Positions 31,129 through 37,582 of a stretch of 37,950 nt of DNA are shown here, in pieces. The notes beneath the pieces are model-generated. The model was not told where the DNA came from and ran no database searches. It saw only the letters and a list, made by a program, of their open reading frames with translations. How positions within the stretch are numbered: position 1 is the first letter of the stretch; every line of letters begins with the position of its first letter. The DNA comes from a virus. The position numbers were made by a program, and so were the translations under genes. The stretch is taken from positions 186,518 through 224,467 of the IMG/VR virus record IMGVR_UViG_3300026521_000471; one strand, written 5' to 3'.

Positions 31129-31533
31129 ATGAAAATAACAAACAAAAAATTACTATCAGAAATAAACAAAGTTCTCCCTTACAGTTGTTCTGCAGCCGAA
31201 TCTAATAGTACTGATAGAGCTATATATGTTAGATGTAGTTCTTTACAGACAAAACAATTAGAGCAATTAAAAACAAAAATCCTAAATCATCTCAAATCTC
31301 TACCATATATGGATGAAAGTGTGGATATTATATCTAGAGTTACAATCACTCAAAAACCTGTTCTAGATGGTTTCTATGTATTTGTATGGGGTAATAAAGA
31401 GGATGAAAAAAGTTTTCTAACTGCAAAACTTACTTTAGAAACTGAATCGTTATTAGATATTAAAAAACAGGAATTAGCATTACGAGAAAAAATGCTTTCT
31501 ACCGTAGAAGCATTAGCTGCATTAAAGGACTAA
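31129..31533 (+). CDS. Hypothetical protein with C-terminal helix, 134 aa
   Basis: Residues 1-100 appear alpha/beta. The last 35 (LLDIKKQELALREKMLSTVE) form a charged helix or coiled coil. Start after AGGAGTACATT. It ends two bases before the next start. Function is unknown. Confidence 0.75.
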   Translation: MKITNKKLLSEINKVLPYSCSAAESNSTDRAIYVRCSSLQTKQLEQLKTKILNHLKSLPYMDESVDIISRVTITQKPVLDGFYVFVWGNKEDEKSFLTAKLTLETESLLDIKKQELALREKMLSTVEALAALKD

Positions 31534-31535
31534 AA

Positions 31536-32090
31536 ATGGATAATTTAATTTTAAAATCATCTAATAAATTTAAAATCGATGAATTTAAACGCATCATAGG
31601 TGATACTCTTATAATTGAAAATGGAGAAGATTTACCTGAAGTTGATGGTACTGCTGTTGAGGTTGTAATTTATAAATCAATTGCAGCAGGTAAAAATGTA
31701 ATTGTCGAAGATACAACACTCACTATTGAAGGTGAAGAGGTAGTCGACATCAAATGGAAAATTGAAGAATTGCAAAATAAATATTCACTAGTGCCAGCTA
31801 TTTGGAAAACTTATCTTGCTTATAATGATGGAGAAGAAATTCGAGTATATGAAGGTATAGTCAATGGTGTTATAATTCCAGATAGCAAAGATAAAGGATA
31901 CGGATTTGATCCTTATTTTTTACCTGATGGAAGTGATCGTACTCTTGCTAAACTTTTAGATGACGGTGAAAAGGACAAATATAGTGCTAGACAAAAAGCA
32001 TTGATCAATTTAGTTACTAATCATTTATTTGATAGAATACCAACAAAAACAGTCCCTGTTTGGTCAGGAAAATATCAAAATCAAACTTGA
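31536..32090 (+). CDS. RdgB/HAM1-like nucleoside triphosphate pyrophosphatase, 184 aa
   Basis: It probably hydrolyses non-canonical purine NTPs (ITP, dITP, XTP) to monophosphates, or a modified phage nucleotide. Family elements appear in order: LKSSNKFKIDEFK (6-18, the S-x-N-x-x-K opening), VEDTTL (57-62) and YGFDPYFLPDG (122-132). The conserved S-H-R is S150-A151-R152 here, and the acidic region between 62 and 110 is unlike typical HAM1. This suggests altered substrate choice. It is the last gene of its unit, and its TGA stop lies inside the next promoter. Confidence 0.85.
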   Translation: MDNLILKSSNKFKIDEFKRIIGDTLIIENGEDLPEVDGTAVEVVIYKSIAAGKNVIVEDTTLTIEGEEVVDIKWKIEELQNKYSLVPAIWKTYLAYNDGEEIRVYEGIVNGVIIPDSKDKGYGFDPYFLPDGSDRTLAKLLDDGEKDKYSARQKALINLVTNHLFDRIPTKTVPVWSGKYQNQT

Positions 32091-32115
32091 CTTTTTACCT
32101 ATTTTATGTTATAAT
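32087..32115 (+). promoter_or_regulatory. Promoter for the 32145-32857 unit
   Basis: It has TTGACT, 17 bp and TATAAT, identical through the ATG to 30717-30745. The TGA stop of the RdgB-like gene (32088-32090) is inside the -35 box. Confidence 0.95.
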
Positions 32116-32144
32116 ATGGCATAATTAAAGAAAAGGTGTAAAAG

Positions 32145-32396
32145 ATGAAAAAGCTAGTTATATCAGTTGTTACAGATGAAGGTAAAAAATATATCAAAAA
32201 AGGATTCTTAGGTTCAAAGACAGTTAGTACAGTTGAACTAGAAGATGCAACATTATATTCAAAACCTGATGATGTTGAATGGGTTTTAGCAAATTATGAA
32301 CTACCTTCTCCAGTTATTGAAGTAGTCGATATTCAAATTTCAAAATCATTGGAATCTGCAAAAGAAAAATATTTAGCATATGCCGAAATGCTTTAA
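32145..32396 (+). CDS. Small hypothetical protein, 83 aa
   Basis: The product starts MKKLVISVVTDEGKKYI and looks alpha/beta. It uses the standard AAAAGGTGTAAAAG leader. No family is recognised. First gene of a three-gene unit. Confidence 0.75.
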   Translation: MKKLVISVVTDEGKKYIKKGFLGSKTVSTVELEDATLYSKPDDVEWVLANYELPSPVIEVVDIQISKSLESAKEKYLAYAEML

Positions 32397-32406
32397 AGGA
32401 TAAAAG

Positions 32407-32613
32407 ATGAATTTAGAAGAAAGAATTAATAAAAGAGCAAAAGAGATAGAAGCCTCATTTCCGATGGATGTTGAAGCTGTTGCAATTGATGTTGAAGAAG
32501 ATGGCAACAACACTTATGTAAGTTGGATTGTTTTAGATAATAGTATCTATGATGTCACACATGCTCAAATTAGAAACTTCGATGAAAAATTAGAAGGGGT
32601 AGAAAATGAATAA
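32407..32613 (+). CDS. Small acidic protein, 68 aa
   Basis: The product starts MNLEERINKRAKEIEASF and contains VEAVAIDVEEDGNNTYVSW. It overlaps the start of the next gene by eight bases, so translation is coupled. Start after AAAGGATAAAAG. Function is unknown. Confidence 0.74.
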   Translation: MNLEERINKRAKEIEASFPMDVEAVAIDVEEDGNNTYVSWIVLDNSIYDVTHAQIRNFDEKLEGVENE

Positions 32614-32857
32614 TATATCTTCATTACCAGAAGAGGTAGATCATTTCTTAGCAGACTTAGCACAATATGGTTCAAATCCAGAAATAGACTATAATGATAT
32701 TATTAATTTTGCAAATGCAAATGATACAGATAGTATTCTATCAATAAAAGCTCATATTGCAGATATAGCAGAGTTAGATTTTGATTTTGAAGATGATGAA
32801 GTAATTATCTCTTTAGATGCAATAGCTTCTTTAGTAAAAAATACTGAAAACTCTTGA
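32606..32857 (+). CDS. Small acidic protein, 83 aa, paralogue of 19198-19446
   Basis: The layout LADLAQYG, IDYNDIINF and IADIAELDFDFEDDEV matches the 82-aa protein at 19198-19446 on the other strand. Its TGA stop lies inside the next promoter. Start after AGAAGGGGTAGAAA. No function is recognised. Confidence 0.78.
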   Translation: MNNISSLPEEVDHFLADLAQYGSNPEIDYNDIINFANANDTDSILSIKAHIADIAELDFDFEDDEVIISLDAIASLVKNTENS

Positions 32858-32882
32858 CTTTTTACTCAAATAATGTTATAAT
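32854..32882 (+). promoter_or_regulatory. Promoter for the 32912-33671 unit
   Basis: It has TTGACT, 17 bp and TATAAT; the spacer is identical to that at 33677-33705. The TGA stop (32855-32857) is inside the -35 box. Confidence 0.95.
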
Positions 32883-32911
32883 ATGGCATAATTAAAGAAA
32901 AGGTGTAAAAG

Positions 32912-33142
32912 ATGAAAAGATTCAAAGTGATTAAAGAATCGGAAAACTTTGGAAGAGAAGTTGTTTATGAAGCAGATAATAGAGAGGATGCAGAAACTTC
33001 TCTTATCGATTGTATAGCATGTACAATCTCAAACTTCGATGAGTATAGTTGTGATGATATTGATGAAATTCAATATCAAGGTTTTGAAGGTTATGGTAAT
33101 GGAATCATATACATAGAAGATGATGGTATCAAACCATTTTAA
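32912..33142 (+). CDS. Small acidic protein, 76 aa
   Basis: The product starts MKRFKVIKESENFGREVVY, with two Cys in SLIDCIACTI and one later. It uses the standard leader AAAAGGTGTAAAAG. No family is recognised. First of three co-transcribed genes. Confidence 0.74.
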   Translation: MKRFKVIKESENFGREVVYEADNREDAETSLIDCIACTISNFDEYSCDDIDEIQYQGFEGYGNGIIYIEDDGIKPF

Positions 33143-33158
33143 TAAGAAAGGGTAAAAA

Positions 33159-33473
33159 ATGTTAATTTTTTCTAAACAAGTCTTTGAAGTTGATTTTGAA
33201 ATTGAAGATACTTCTATTGAAGGAAAATACCAATATTCTACACAAACTGACAACTTTGTCGGGTATGAGTATAATACAGAGGTTGAACTAAATTCAGATA
33301 TTAAAGTTGAATCAGACATTGCAACAACCATCCTCGATAGTGATGATATTGAAAATATTATCGAGGAAATGGATATTGATTATGCAATGGACGAAATTCT
33401 TATCATATCTAAACAGGATATAGCAGATTATATCGGTGCAGATACAATTAAATCAATTAAAGTACAGGAGTAA
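33159..33473 (+). CDS. Acidic hypothetical protein, 104 aa
   Basis: The product starts MLIFSKQVFEVDFEIED and is strongly acidic. The plus frame is preferred over a 100-residue minus frame on the same bases, because it is flanked by co-directional genes and starts after AAAGGGTAAAAA. Function is unknown. Confidence 0.72.
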   Translation: MLIFSKQVFEVDFEIEDTSIEGKYQYSTQTDNFVGYEYNTEVELNSDIKVESDIATTILDSDDIENIIEEMDIDYAMDEILIISKQDIADYIGADTIKSIKVQE

Positions 33474-33476
33474 AAT

Positions 33477-33671
33477 ATGAATCCTAAAGCATTTAACATC
33501 ATCTTCTGGGGAATTTTCTCAATATCACTCATTTCTATCATAGTACAAATGGTAGTAGTAGGGTGGTTAGGTGTAACGGCAGTTAAAGAAGTTCAAGATA
33601 ACAATGGAAGTGTAGGACAAACTATCGGTAAATTTATCGGTGATGTTCAAAAAGGCATGAAAAGTAACTAA
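33477..33671 (+). CDS. Small membrane protein, 64 aa
   Basis: One membrane helix (about 8-30, IIFWGIFSISLISIIVQMVV then VGWLG) is followed by a short soluble tail KEVQDNNGSVGQTIGKFIG. It starts after ACAGGAGTAAAAT, three bases from the previous stop. It could be a holin-like or accessory membrane protein, with no firm evidence. Confidence 0.76.
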   Translation: MNPKAFNIIFWGIFSISLISIIVQMVVVGWLGVTAVKEVQDNNGSVGQTIGKFIGDVQKGMKSN

Positions 33672-33676
33672 ATTGC

Positions 33677-33705
33677 TTGACTTTTTACTCAAATAATGTT
33701 ATAAT
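33677..33705 (+). promoter_or_regulatory. Promoter for the 33735-34640 unit
   Basis: It has TTGACT, 17 bp and TATAAT with the ATGGCATAATTAAAG leader. The distance from -35 to ATG is 58 bases, as in the three preceding copies of this subtype. Confidence 0.95.
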
Positions 33706-33734
33706 ATGGCATAATTAAAGAAAAGGTGTAAAAA

Positions 33735-34010
33735 ATGAATATCGAAAGAGTAGTAAATACAATAGCAAACAATTTAGTTGACCAAGAGGTTTTAAATGAA
33801 GCATTAGAGGCTATCGAAAATGATGATATGGATAACCAATCATATTGGCAAGCAGCAGGCTCAATCGTTGAACCGGAATTAAATTCGGAAGATGAAGAAG
33901 AGTATTTTGAAATGTTGGAAAATGATCCTCAAAACTGGATAGGTTTTATCACTAGCATCGATGAAAGATTTCTTCCAATTGCTGAAAAAGTTGTAGAGTA
34001 CGGATATTAA
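33735..34010 (+). CDS. Acidic hypothetical protein, 91 aa
   Basis: The product starts MNIERVVNTIANNLVDQE and is strongly acidic, with LNSEDEEEYFEMLENDPQ in the middle. No family is recognised. First gene of a three-gene unit. Confidence 0.74.
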   Translation: MNIERVVNTIANNLVDQEVLNEALEAIENDDMDNQSYWQAAGSIVEPELNSEDEEEYFEMLENDPQNWIGFITSIDERFLPIAEKVVEYGY

Positions 34011-34011
34011 A

Positions 34012-34227
34012 ATGTTTTCTACAATCTGGAAAAAAATCACAAGTCCCTTATACAAAAAAGGGACTGTAAATTTTGGTAATGGTCAAATAGATGCATTACA
34101 AAATAAACTAACTAAAAGAGTTATTATCGATCTATCAAATGATACAATGAATCAACTCTTCAAAGAAAAAAAATCTTATGATACATTTTATAATGAAGAT
34201 GGGTATGGAATGGAAGGGATAAAATAA
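34012..34227 (+). CDS. Small hypothetical protein, 71 aa
   Basis: The product starts MFSTIWKKITSPLYKKG and is basic in the first third. An 8-bp hairpin AGTCCCTT/AAGGGACT lies inside its 5' coding region. It begins two bases after the previous stop and overlaps the next ATG by one base (TAATG), so translation is coupled to the membrane gene. Confidence 0.7.
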   Translation: MFSTIWKKITSPLYKKGTVNFGNGQIDALQNKLTKRVIIDLSNDTMNQLFKEKKSYDTFYNEDGYGMEGIK

Positions 34228-34640
34228 TGTTACCATTACTATTATTTATTTTAGGTGCTTCGTTAGGTGATACATATACATTAGGCGCAGTTATTGCTAA
34301 TGGTGCAAATGTAGTTTCGTATCTATATTTATTTTTAATCATTATTGTAGTCTTTATTGTTGGTCTATCAGGAACTTCATTAGGACTACAAATGTCAAGA
34401 GGTTCTTCTTCATTACAATCATTAATGATGGGTATGGCTGGTTCAGGTATAGGTGTTTTAACAGGTCTTTGGATTATTCTTAGAACAGTTATTATGTATA
34501 TACTTTTATACTATATATCAATGACAGACCATTTCATTACAGAGTTCAATCAGTTACCTGCTACAACTATTATGGCGATACTATTGTTCTTTATTCTTTA
34601 CTATACAAGAACTACAAAAGTATCAATTAAAAGATCTTGA
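34227..34640 (+). CDS. Multi-pass membrane protein, 137 aa
   Basis: Four hydrophobic segments are visible: about 2-15 with ALGDTY next, 32-55 (YLYLFLIIIVVFIVGLSG), 68-98 (MMGMAGSGIGVLTGLWII then VIMYILLYYI) and 110-125 (TIMAILLFFILYY). A GxxxG-rich segment lies near 70-80. Family is not recognised; a holin or immunity-type protein is possible. Its TGA stop lies inside the next promoter. Confidence 0.8.
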   Translation: MLPLLLFILGASLGDTYTLGAVIANGANVVSYLYLFLIIIVVFIVGLSGTSLGLQMSRGSSSLQSLMMGMAGSGIGVLTGLWIILRTVIMYILLYYISMTDHFITEFNQLPATTIMAILLFFILYYTRTTKVSIKRS

Positions 34641-34665
34641 CTTTATCCCCTTTTTATGGTATAAT
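34637..34665 (+). promoter_or_regulatory. Promoter for the LuxR-type HTH gene
   Basis: It has TTGACT, 17 bp and TATAAT. The TGA stop of the membrane gene (34638-34640) is inside the -35 box. Confidence 0.92.
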
Positions 34666-34698
34666 AATATATCATAAAAATAAAGGGAGATAATAAAA

Positions 34699-35004
34699 AT
34701 GAAAATTCAAAAAATAGAAGCTTACAAAACAACAGATGATAAAATCTTTGATAATATAGAAGATGCAGAAGATCATCAATATATCCTAGAACTACCAGCA
34801 AATGAAAATCAACATTTATCTAAAAGAGAACAAGAAGTATTTAACTATCTAACTAAAACCTCTTTAGAAAATAAAGAGATAGCAGAAAAACTTGGTGTTA
34901 CTCTTACTACTATCAAAGCACATAGCAAAAAAATCTATGAAAAAACAAATACAAAAAATCGTATAGAATTACTTATAAATCTTCAAAAAGAGTTGACTTA
35001 TTAA
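34699..35004 (+). CDS. LuxR-type HTH regulator, 101 aa
   Basis: Residues about 38-98 are a LuxR/GerE-type helix-turn-helix: LSKREQEVFNYLT, NKEIAEKLGVTLTTIKAH and SKKIYEKTNTKNRIEL. The N-terminal 35 residues are too short for a receiver domain, so it is a minimal DNA-binding protein. It may regulate genes on the element or in the host. Start after AAAGGGAGATAATAAA. The next promoter overlaps its last codons. Confidence 0.88.
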   Translation: MKIQKIEAYKTTDDKIFDNIEDAEDHQYILELPANENQHLSKREQEVFNYLTKTSLENKEIAEKLGVTLTTIKAHSKKIYEKTNTKNRIELLINLQKELTY

Positions 35005-35021
35005 TTATACTATGGTATAAT
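34993..35021 (+). promoter_or_regulatory. Promoter for 35054-35725
   Basis: It has TTGACT, 17 bp and TATAAT. The -35 is made by the codons TTG ACT just before the TAT TAA end of the LuxR-type gene. Confidence 0.92.
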
Positions 35022-35053
35022 ATAGTATATTTAAAGAGAAAAGGATTTAAAAA

Positions 35054-35725
35054 ATGTTTACATCAACACTAACTCATAACCAACTTATCAAAAGTGGATT
35101 AATCATAAATGGTAATTTTAGAGGATCTATCGCATCTAAAGAGTTAATAACATTATCAAAAAGAGCAGAATCATATGTTAAAAGTATTATGGGAGAAGAT
35201 CACTCTTTATCACCATTATATCTATTTGCCGATTCAAAACATAATGGTGAAATCCTTACTAAGATTTGGAGAGAGTTAGTAATTAATACAGAGTTTGACT
35301 CGACGGAAAATGTTGAAAAAATCTCAAGCAGTAAAGCATATAAAATATCTGTACCGGCATACTTCATTACAGAAGTAGTTATCAAAAAGAAAGGGTATGT
35401 TACAAAAGTAAATAATTTCATAAAACGATTTTATACAGCAATAAGTGTTTATGAATCTGCTCAAAAAACATTTGAAGAAAGAGAAGGAGTGAGACTAGAC
35501 TGTTATCCTCCTATACAAAGACAATCAAGTAGAGAACTATATGAATTGGTGGATGCATATATTACAAAATTGGTCTCACTTATTGAAGAAAAAACATTTG
35601 AAAACAAACTCAAAGAGTTTAACTTTGTAGATAGCATTTTAATAGACGGCAAATACCTTTCTTCAACGGCGGAAGGCAAACTATATTTTGTAGATAAAAA
35701 AGAGAAAACTATCGAAAAAGCTTGA
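35054..35725 (+). CDS. Hypothetical protein, 223 aa
   Basis: No family is recognised. The protein is mostly helical and basic, with a beta-type C-terminus (FVDSILIDGKYLSSTAEGKL). Start after AAAAGGATTTAAAAA. It is a single-gene unit. Confidence 0.78.
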   Translation: MFTSTLTHNQLIKSGLIINGNFRGSIASKELITLSKRAESYVKSIMGEDHSLSPLYLFADSKHNGEILTKIWRELVINTEFDSTENVEKISSSKAYKISVPAYFITEVVIKKKGYVTKVNNFIKRFYTAISVYESAQKTFEEREGVRLDCYPPIQRQSSRELYELVDAYITKLVSLIEEKTFENKLKEFNFVDSILIDGKYLSSTAEGKLYFVDKKEKTIEKA

Positions 35726-35750
35726 TTAATAAATCAAGCTGTGGTATAAT
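35722..35750 (+). promoter_or_regulatory. Promoter for 35780-36211
   Basis: It has TTGATT, 17 bp and TATAAT. The -35 lies in a GCTTGATT/AATCAAGC hairpin, and the upstream TGA stop (35723-35725) is inside the -35 box. Confidence 0.9.
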
Positions 35751-35779
35751 ATACTATAATTAATCAAAAGGGTAAAAAA

Positions 35780-36211
35780 ATGAATATCAAAAGTTTAATA
35801 GAAACACATAACATAGTTACAGAGAAGGAAATTACTTATAAATTACCTTCTTATGGTTGTGATGAAAATTTAAAAGTCGATAATAAACCACAATCATTAG
35901 AAAGTGATAGAGTTTTTGAAATTCTTTTTAGTTTTGGTGGAGGTATGGGTGGTGCAAATAACACTCATTTTGGTTCTGATTTATCAGTAGAGGACGACTG
36001 TATTGTTTATAGAAATATACTTACAAATGAAAAAATCACACTTTATAAAAGATGGATAGTTTCTATTGTTGAGAAGGATTTACACCTATTCAAATTTTCG
36101 GATAAAGTATTAGCTCTCTATACATTACCAGTTGATACTAATCCGAATCAAATTAAATGGATACAATTCAACAGTAATAGACCTGATGAAAATTGCATCT
36201 ATAAATTCTGA
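35780..36211 (+). CDS. Hypothetical protein, 143 aa
   Basis: The product starts MNIKSLIETHNIVTEKEI and has a Gly-rich loop FSFGGGMGGANNTHFG at about 50-65. It looks beta-rich. No family is recognised. Start after AAAAGGGTAAAAAA. It is the last gene of the plus block. Confidence 0.77.
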   Translation: MNIKSLIETHNIVTEKEITYKLPSYGCDENLKVDNKPQSLESDRVFEILFSFGGGMGGANNTHFGSDLSVEDDCIVYRNILTNEKITLYKRWIVSIVEKDLHLFKFSDKVLALYTLPVDTNPNQIKWIQFNSNRPDENCIYKF

Positions 36212-36220
36212 TATAGATGC

Positions 36221-36249
36221 TTGATTTATTTACTTTTTTATGTTATAAT
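36221..36249 (+). promoter_or_regulatory. Orphan promoter with no gene downstream
   Basis: It has TTGATT, 17 bp and TATAAT with TATGT before the -10 and an ATAGGTAAC start region like the GGDEF gene promoter. No ORF of useful length follows on the plus strand. Confidence 0.88.
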
Positions 36250-36255
36250 ATAGGT

Positions 36256-36330
36256 AACAAAAGGGAAGAGAAAGAGGAAGAAAAATTTCCCTAAGAAAAA
36301 ATAAAAATCCCTTATTTTAAAGGGGTTTTG
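36256..36330 (+). ncRNA. Candidate small RNA
   Basis: From the orphan promoter the transcript would begin near 36256 with a purine-rich stretch (GGGAAGAGAAAGAGG). It then holds a 6-bp stem (AGGGAA/TTCCCT) and a 10-bp stem AAAATCCCTT/AAGGGGTTTT (36304-36329, one G-U pair). The end is approximate because the terminator is not a textbook one. Its purine-rich part could pair with pyrimidine-rich RNA. Confidence 0.45.
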
Positions 36331-36527
36331 GAGGGGTAGAATGATATTTCTTGGATATGGGTAAAAAAGTAACAAAATTTTTGAATAAATCGAATTTTTT
36401 TGTTAGTTTAATAAGACTTTAAGGGAAGGTATGTTAAGTGTTAAAATGGTTTTTTTGCTTAAGGAGTGTTTAAGGTGTCATATCTGCCCGTGAAACCATA
36501 GGAATTAAGATTTTTACTTCCAAAAAC

Positions 36528-36645
36528 TTCCAAAAAAGATTAGTTTTTACCTCTATTTTACTCTGATTTTTAGTTCCAAAAAAGATTAGTTTTTACCTCT
36601 ATTTTACTCTGATTTTTAGTTCCAAAAAAGATTAGTTTTTACCTC
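36528..36645 (+). repeat. 46-bp tandem repeat, about 2.6 copies
   Basis: Units begin at 36528, 36574 and 36620, each starting TTCCAAAAAAGATTAG; the first two are identical and the third is cut after about 25 bases. A shorter TTCCAAAAA also precedes the array. The copies abut without spacers, so it is not a CRISPR array. Confidence 0.88.
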
Positions 36646-36681
36646 CTGATTTCTTCAAAAATACATCAATTAATATCTTAA

Positions 36682-36906
36682 TTAATAACTCATCACCCAA
36701 TTAGGACAATCTGTATCATGTTGAAATCCTACACATTCACATCCACCTTCTGGGATATATTCAACTCTAATTCTAACATAACCTTTATATTTTCCATTTT
36801 CATTTATTTCATTCGGATCTATTTCAAGAATACTCTCTTCAATATCTCTCTGAATATCATTAACATCATCACCATAATATTTTTTATATAATAAATCTTG
36901 ACTCAT
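36682..36906 (-). CDS. Small Cys-containing protein, 74 aa
   Basis: The product starts MSQDLLYKKYYGDDVND. Its C-terminus GGCECVGFQHDTDCPNW has three Cys and one His in a C-x-C...H-x-x-x-C pattern that may bind zinc. Start after AAGTAGGAAAAA. No family is recognised with confidence. Confidence 0.72.
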   Translation of the reverse strand: MSQDLLYKKYYGDDVNDIQRDIEESILEIDPNEINENGKYKGYVRIRVEYIPEGGCECVGFQHDTDCPNWVMSY

Positions 36907-36932
36907 TTTTTCCTACTTTCTTTATTTGATTT

Positions 36933-37337
36933 TTAATCTAAATCTTCATAATAAGATTTTGCTAAGTCATATGGTCTTACAAAACCTCTTACATCTACTG
37001 TATCAATAATACCCACCTCTTCTATAAAAATTAATTCATAAGAATCATCTTTAAAAGTAACTTCAATCATAGGTAGCTTTGTTCTATTGTTTCTTCTATG
37101 GAAAAAAATTACAGATTTATCACCTGTTTCAAAATTGAAGTATAAGGGTCTATTATATTGTTTTGTTTCCATCAATTCTTGAATTTCTAAAAATAAATCT
37201 GTATATAATTCATAGAAAGGATTATTCTCTGAAATATGTATTTTTGAATGTTTTGGGAATAAATGTACAGATCCTTTTATTCCTGTATTATTCTTATACA
37301 CACCATCATATATAAAAATAGTTGGTTGGTTTTTCAT
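36933..37337 (-). CDS. Hypothetical protein, 134 aa
   Basis: The product starts MKNQPTIFIYDGVYKNN and looks beta-rich. No family is recognised. Start after AAAGAGAGAAATAAA. It lies between the membrane-protein gene and the Cys-containing gene in the same direction. Confidence 0.74.
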   Translation of the reverse strand: MKNQPTIFIYDGVYKNNTGIKGSVHLFPKHSKIHISENNPFYELYTDLFLEIQELMETKQYNRPLYFNFETGDKSVIFFHRRNNRTKLPMIEVTFKDDSYELIFIEEVGIIDTVDVRGFVRPYDLAKSYYEDLD

Positions 37338-37350
37338 TTTATTTCTCTCT

Positions 37351-37521
37351 TTAAAAATTATATTGAAAAAATTCGATTAAACCCACTATAAAAAATGTAA
37401 GTGTGCTACATAAACCCATTACCAATATTGTTATTAATGAACTAATAATCATAGATTCAATTAATGCATCTACAATATTTACTTTTTTCCTACCATAAAA
37501 TTTCTTTGTCAATACAATCAT
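37351..37521 (-). CDS. Small membrane protein, 56 aa
   Basis: The product starts MIVLTKKFYGRKKVNIV, basic, and continues with a long hydrophobic stretch (about 22-50, MIISSLITILVMGLC then LTFFIVGLIEFF). One or two membrane helices fit. Start after GAGAGTTTAAT, ending TAA at 37351. Upstream TATAAT (near 37553-37558) lacks a good -35. Confidence 0.65.
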   Translation of the reverse strand: MIVLTKKFYGRKKVNIVDALIESMIISSLITILVMGLCSTLTFFIVGLIEFFQYNF

Positions 37522-37582
37522 ATTAAACTCTCATTTATTAATTATATTAATTATATCATAATAGTCTTTAACTAAGTTTAAA

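Larger units (their letters stand above)
36212..36681. other. Convergent intergenic region with orphan promoter and tandem repeat
   Basis: No substantial gene is present. It holds the promoter at 36221-36249, two hairpins (36262-36292 and 36304-36329), and the 46-bp repeats at 36528-36645. A seven-codon frame after GGAGGGG (ATG 36341) and a 20-codon frame near 36431 are too small to support. Confidence 0.6.

Noticed and set aside
33029-33331. 100-residue minus-strand frame
   Set aside because: It lies across two co-directional plus genes with standard leaders.
36341-36364. Seven-codon frame after GGAGGGG
   Set aside because: The ribosome site is good but the frame is too short to support without expression data.
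36528-36645. CRISPR array
   Set aside because: The 46-bp units abut with no spacers and no cas genes are present.
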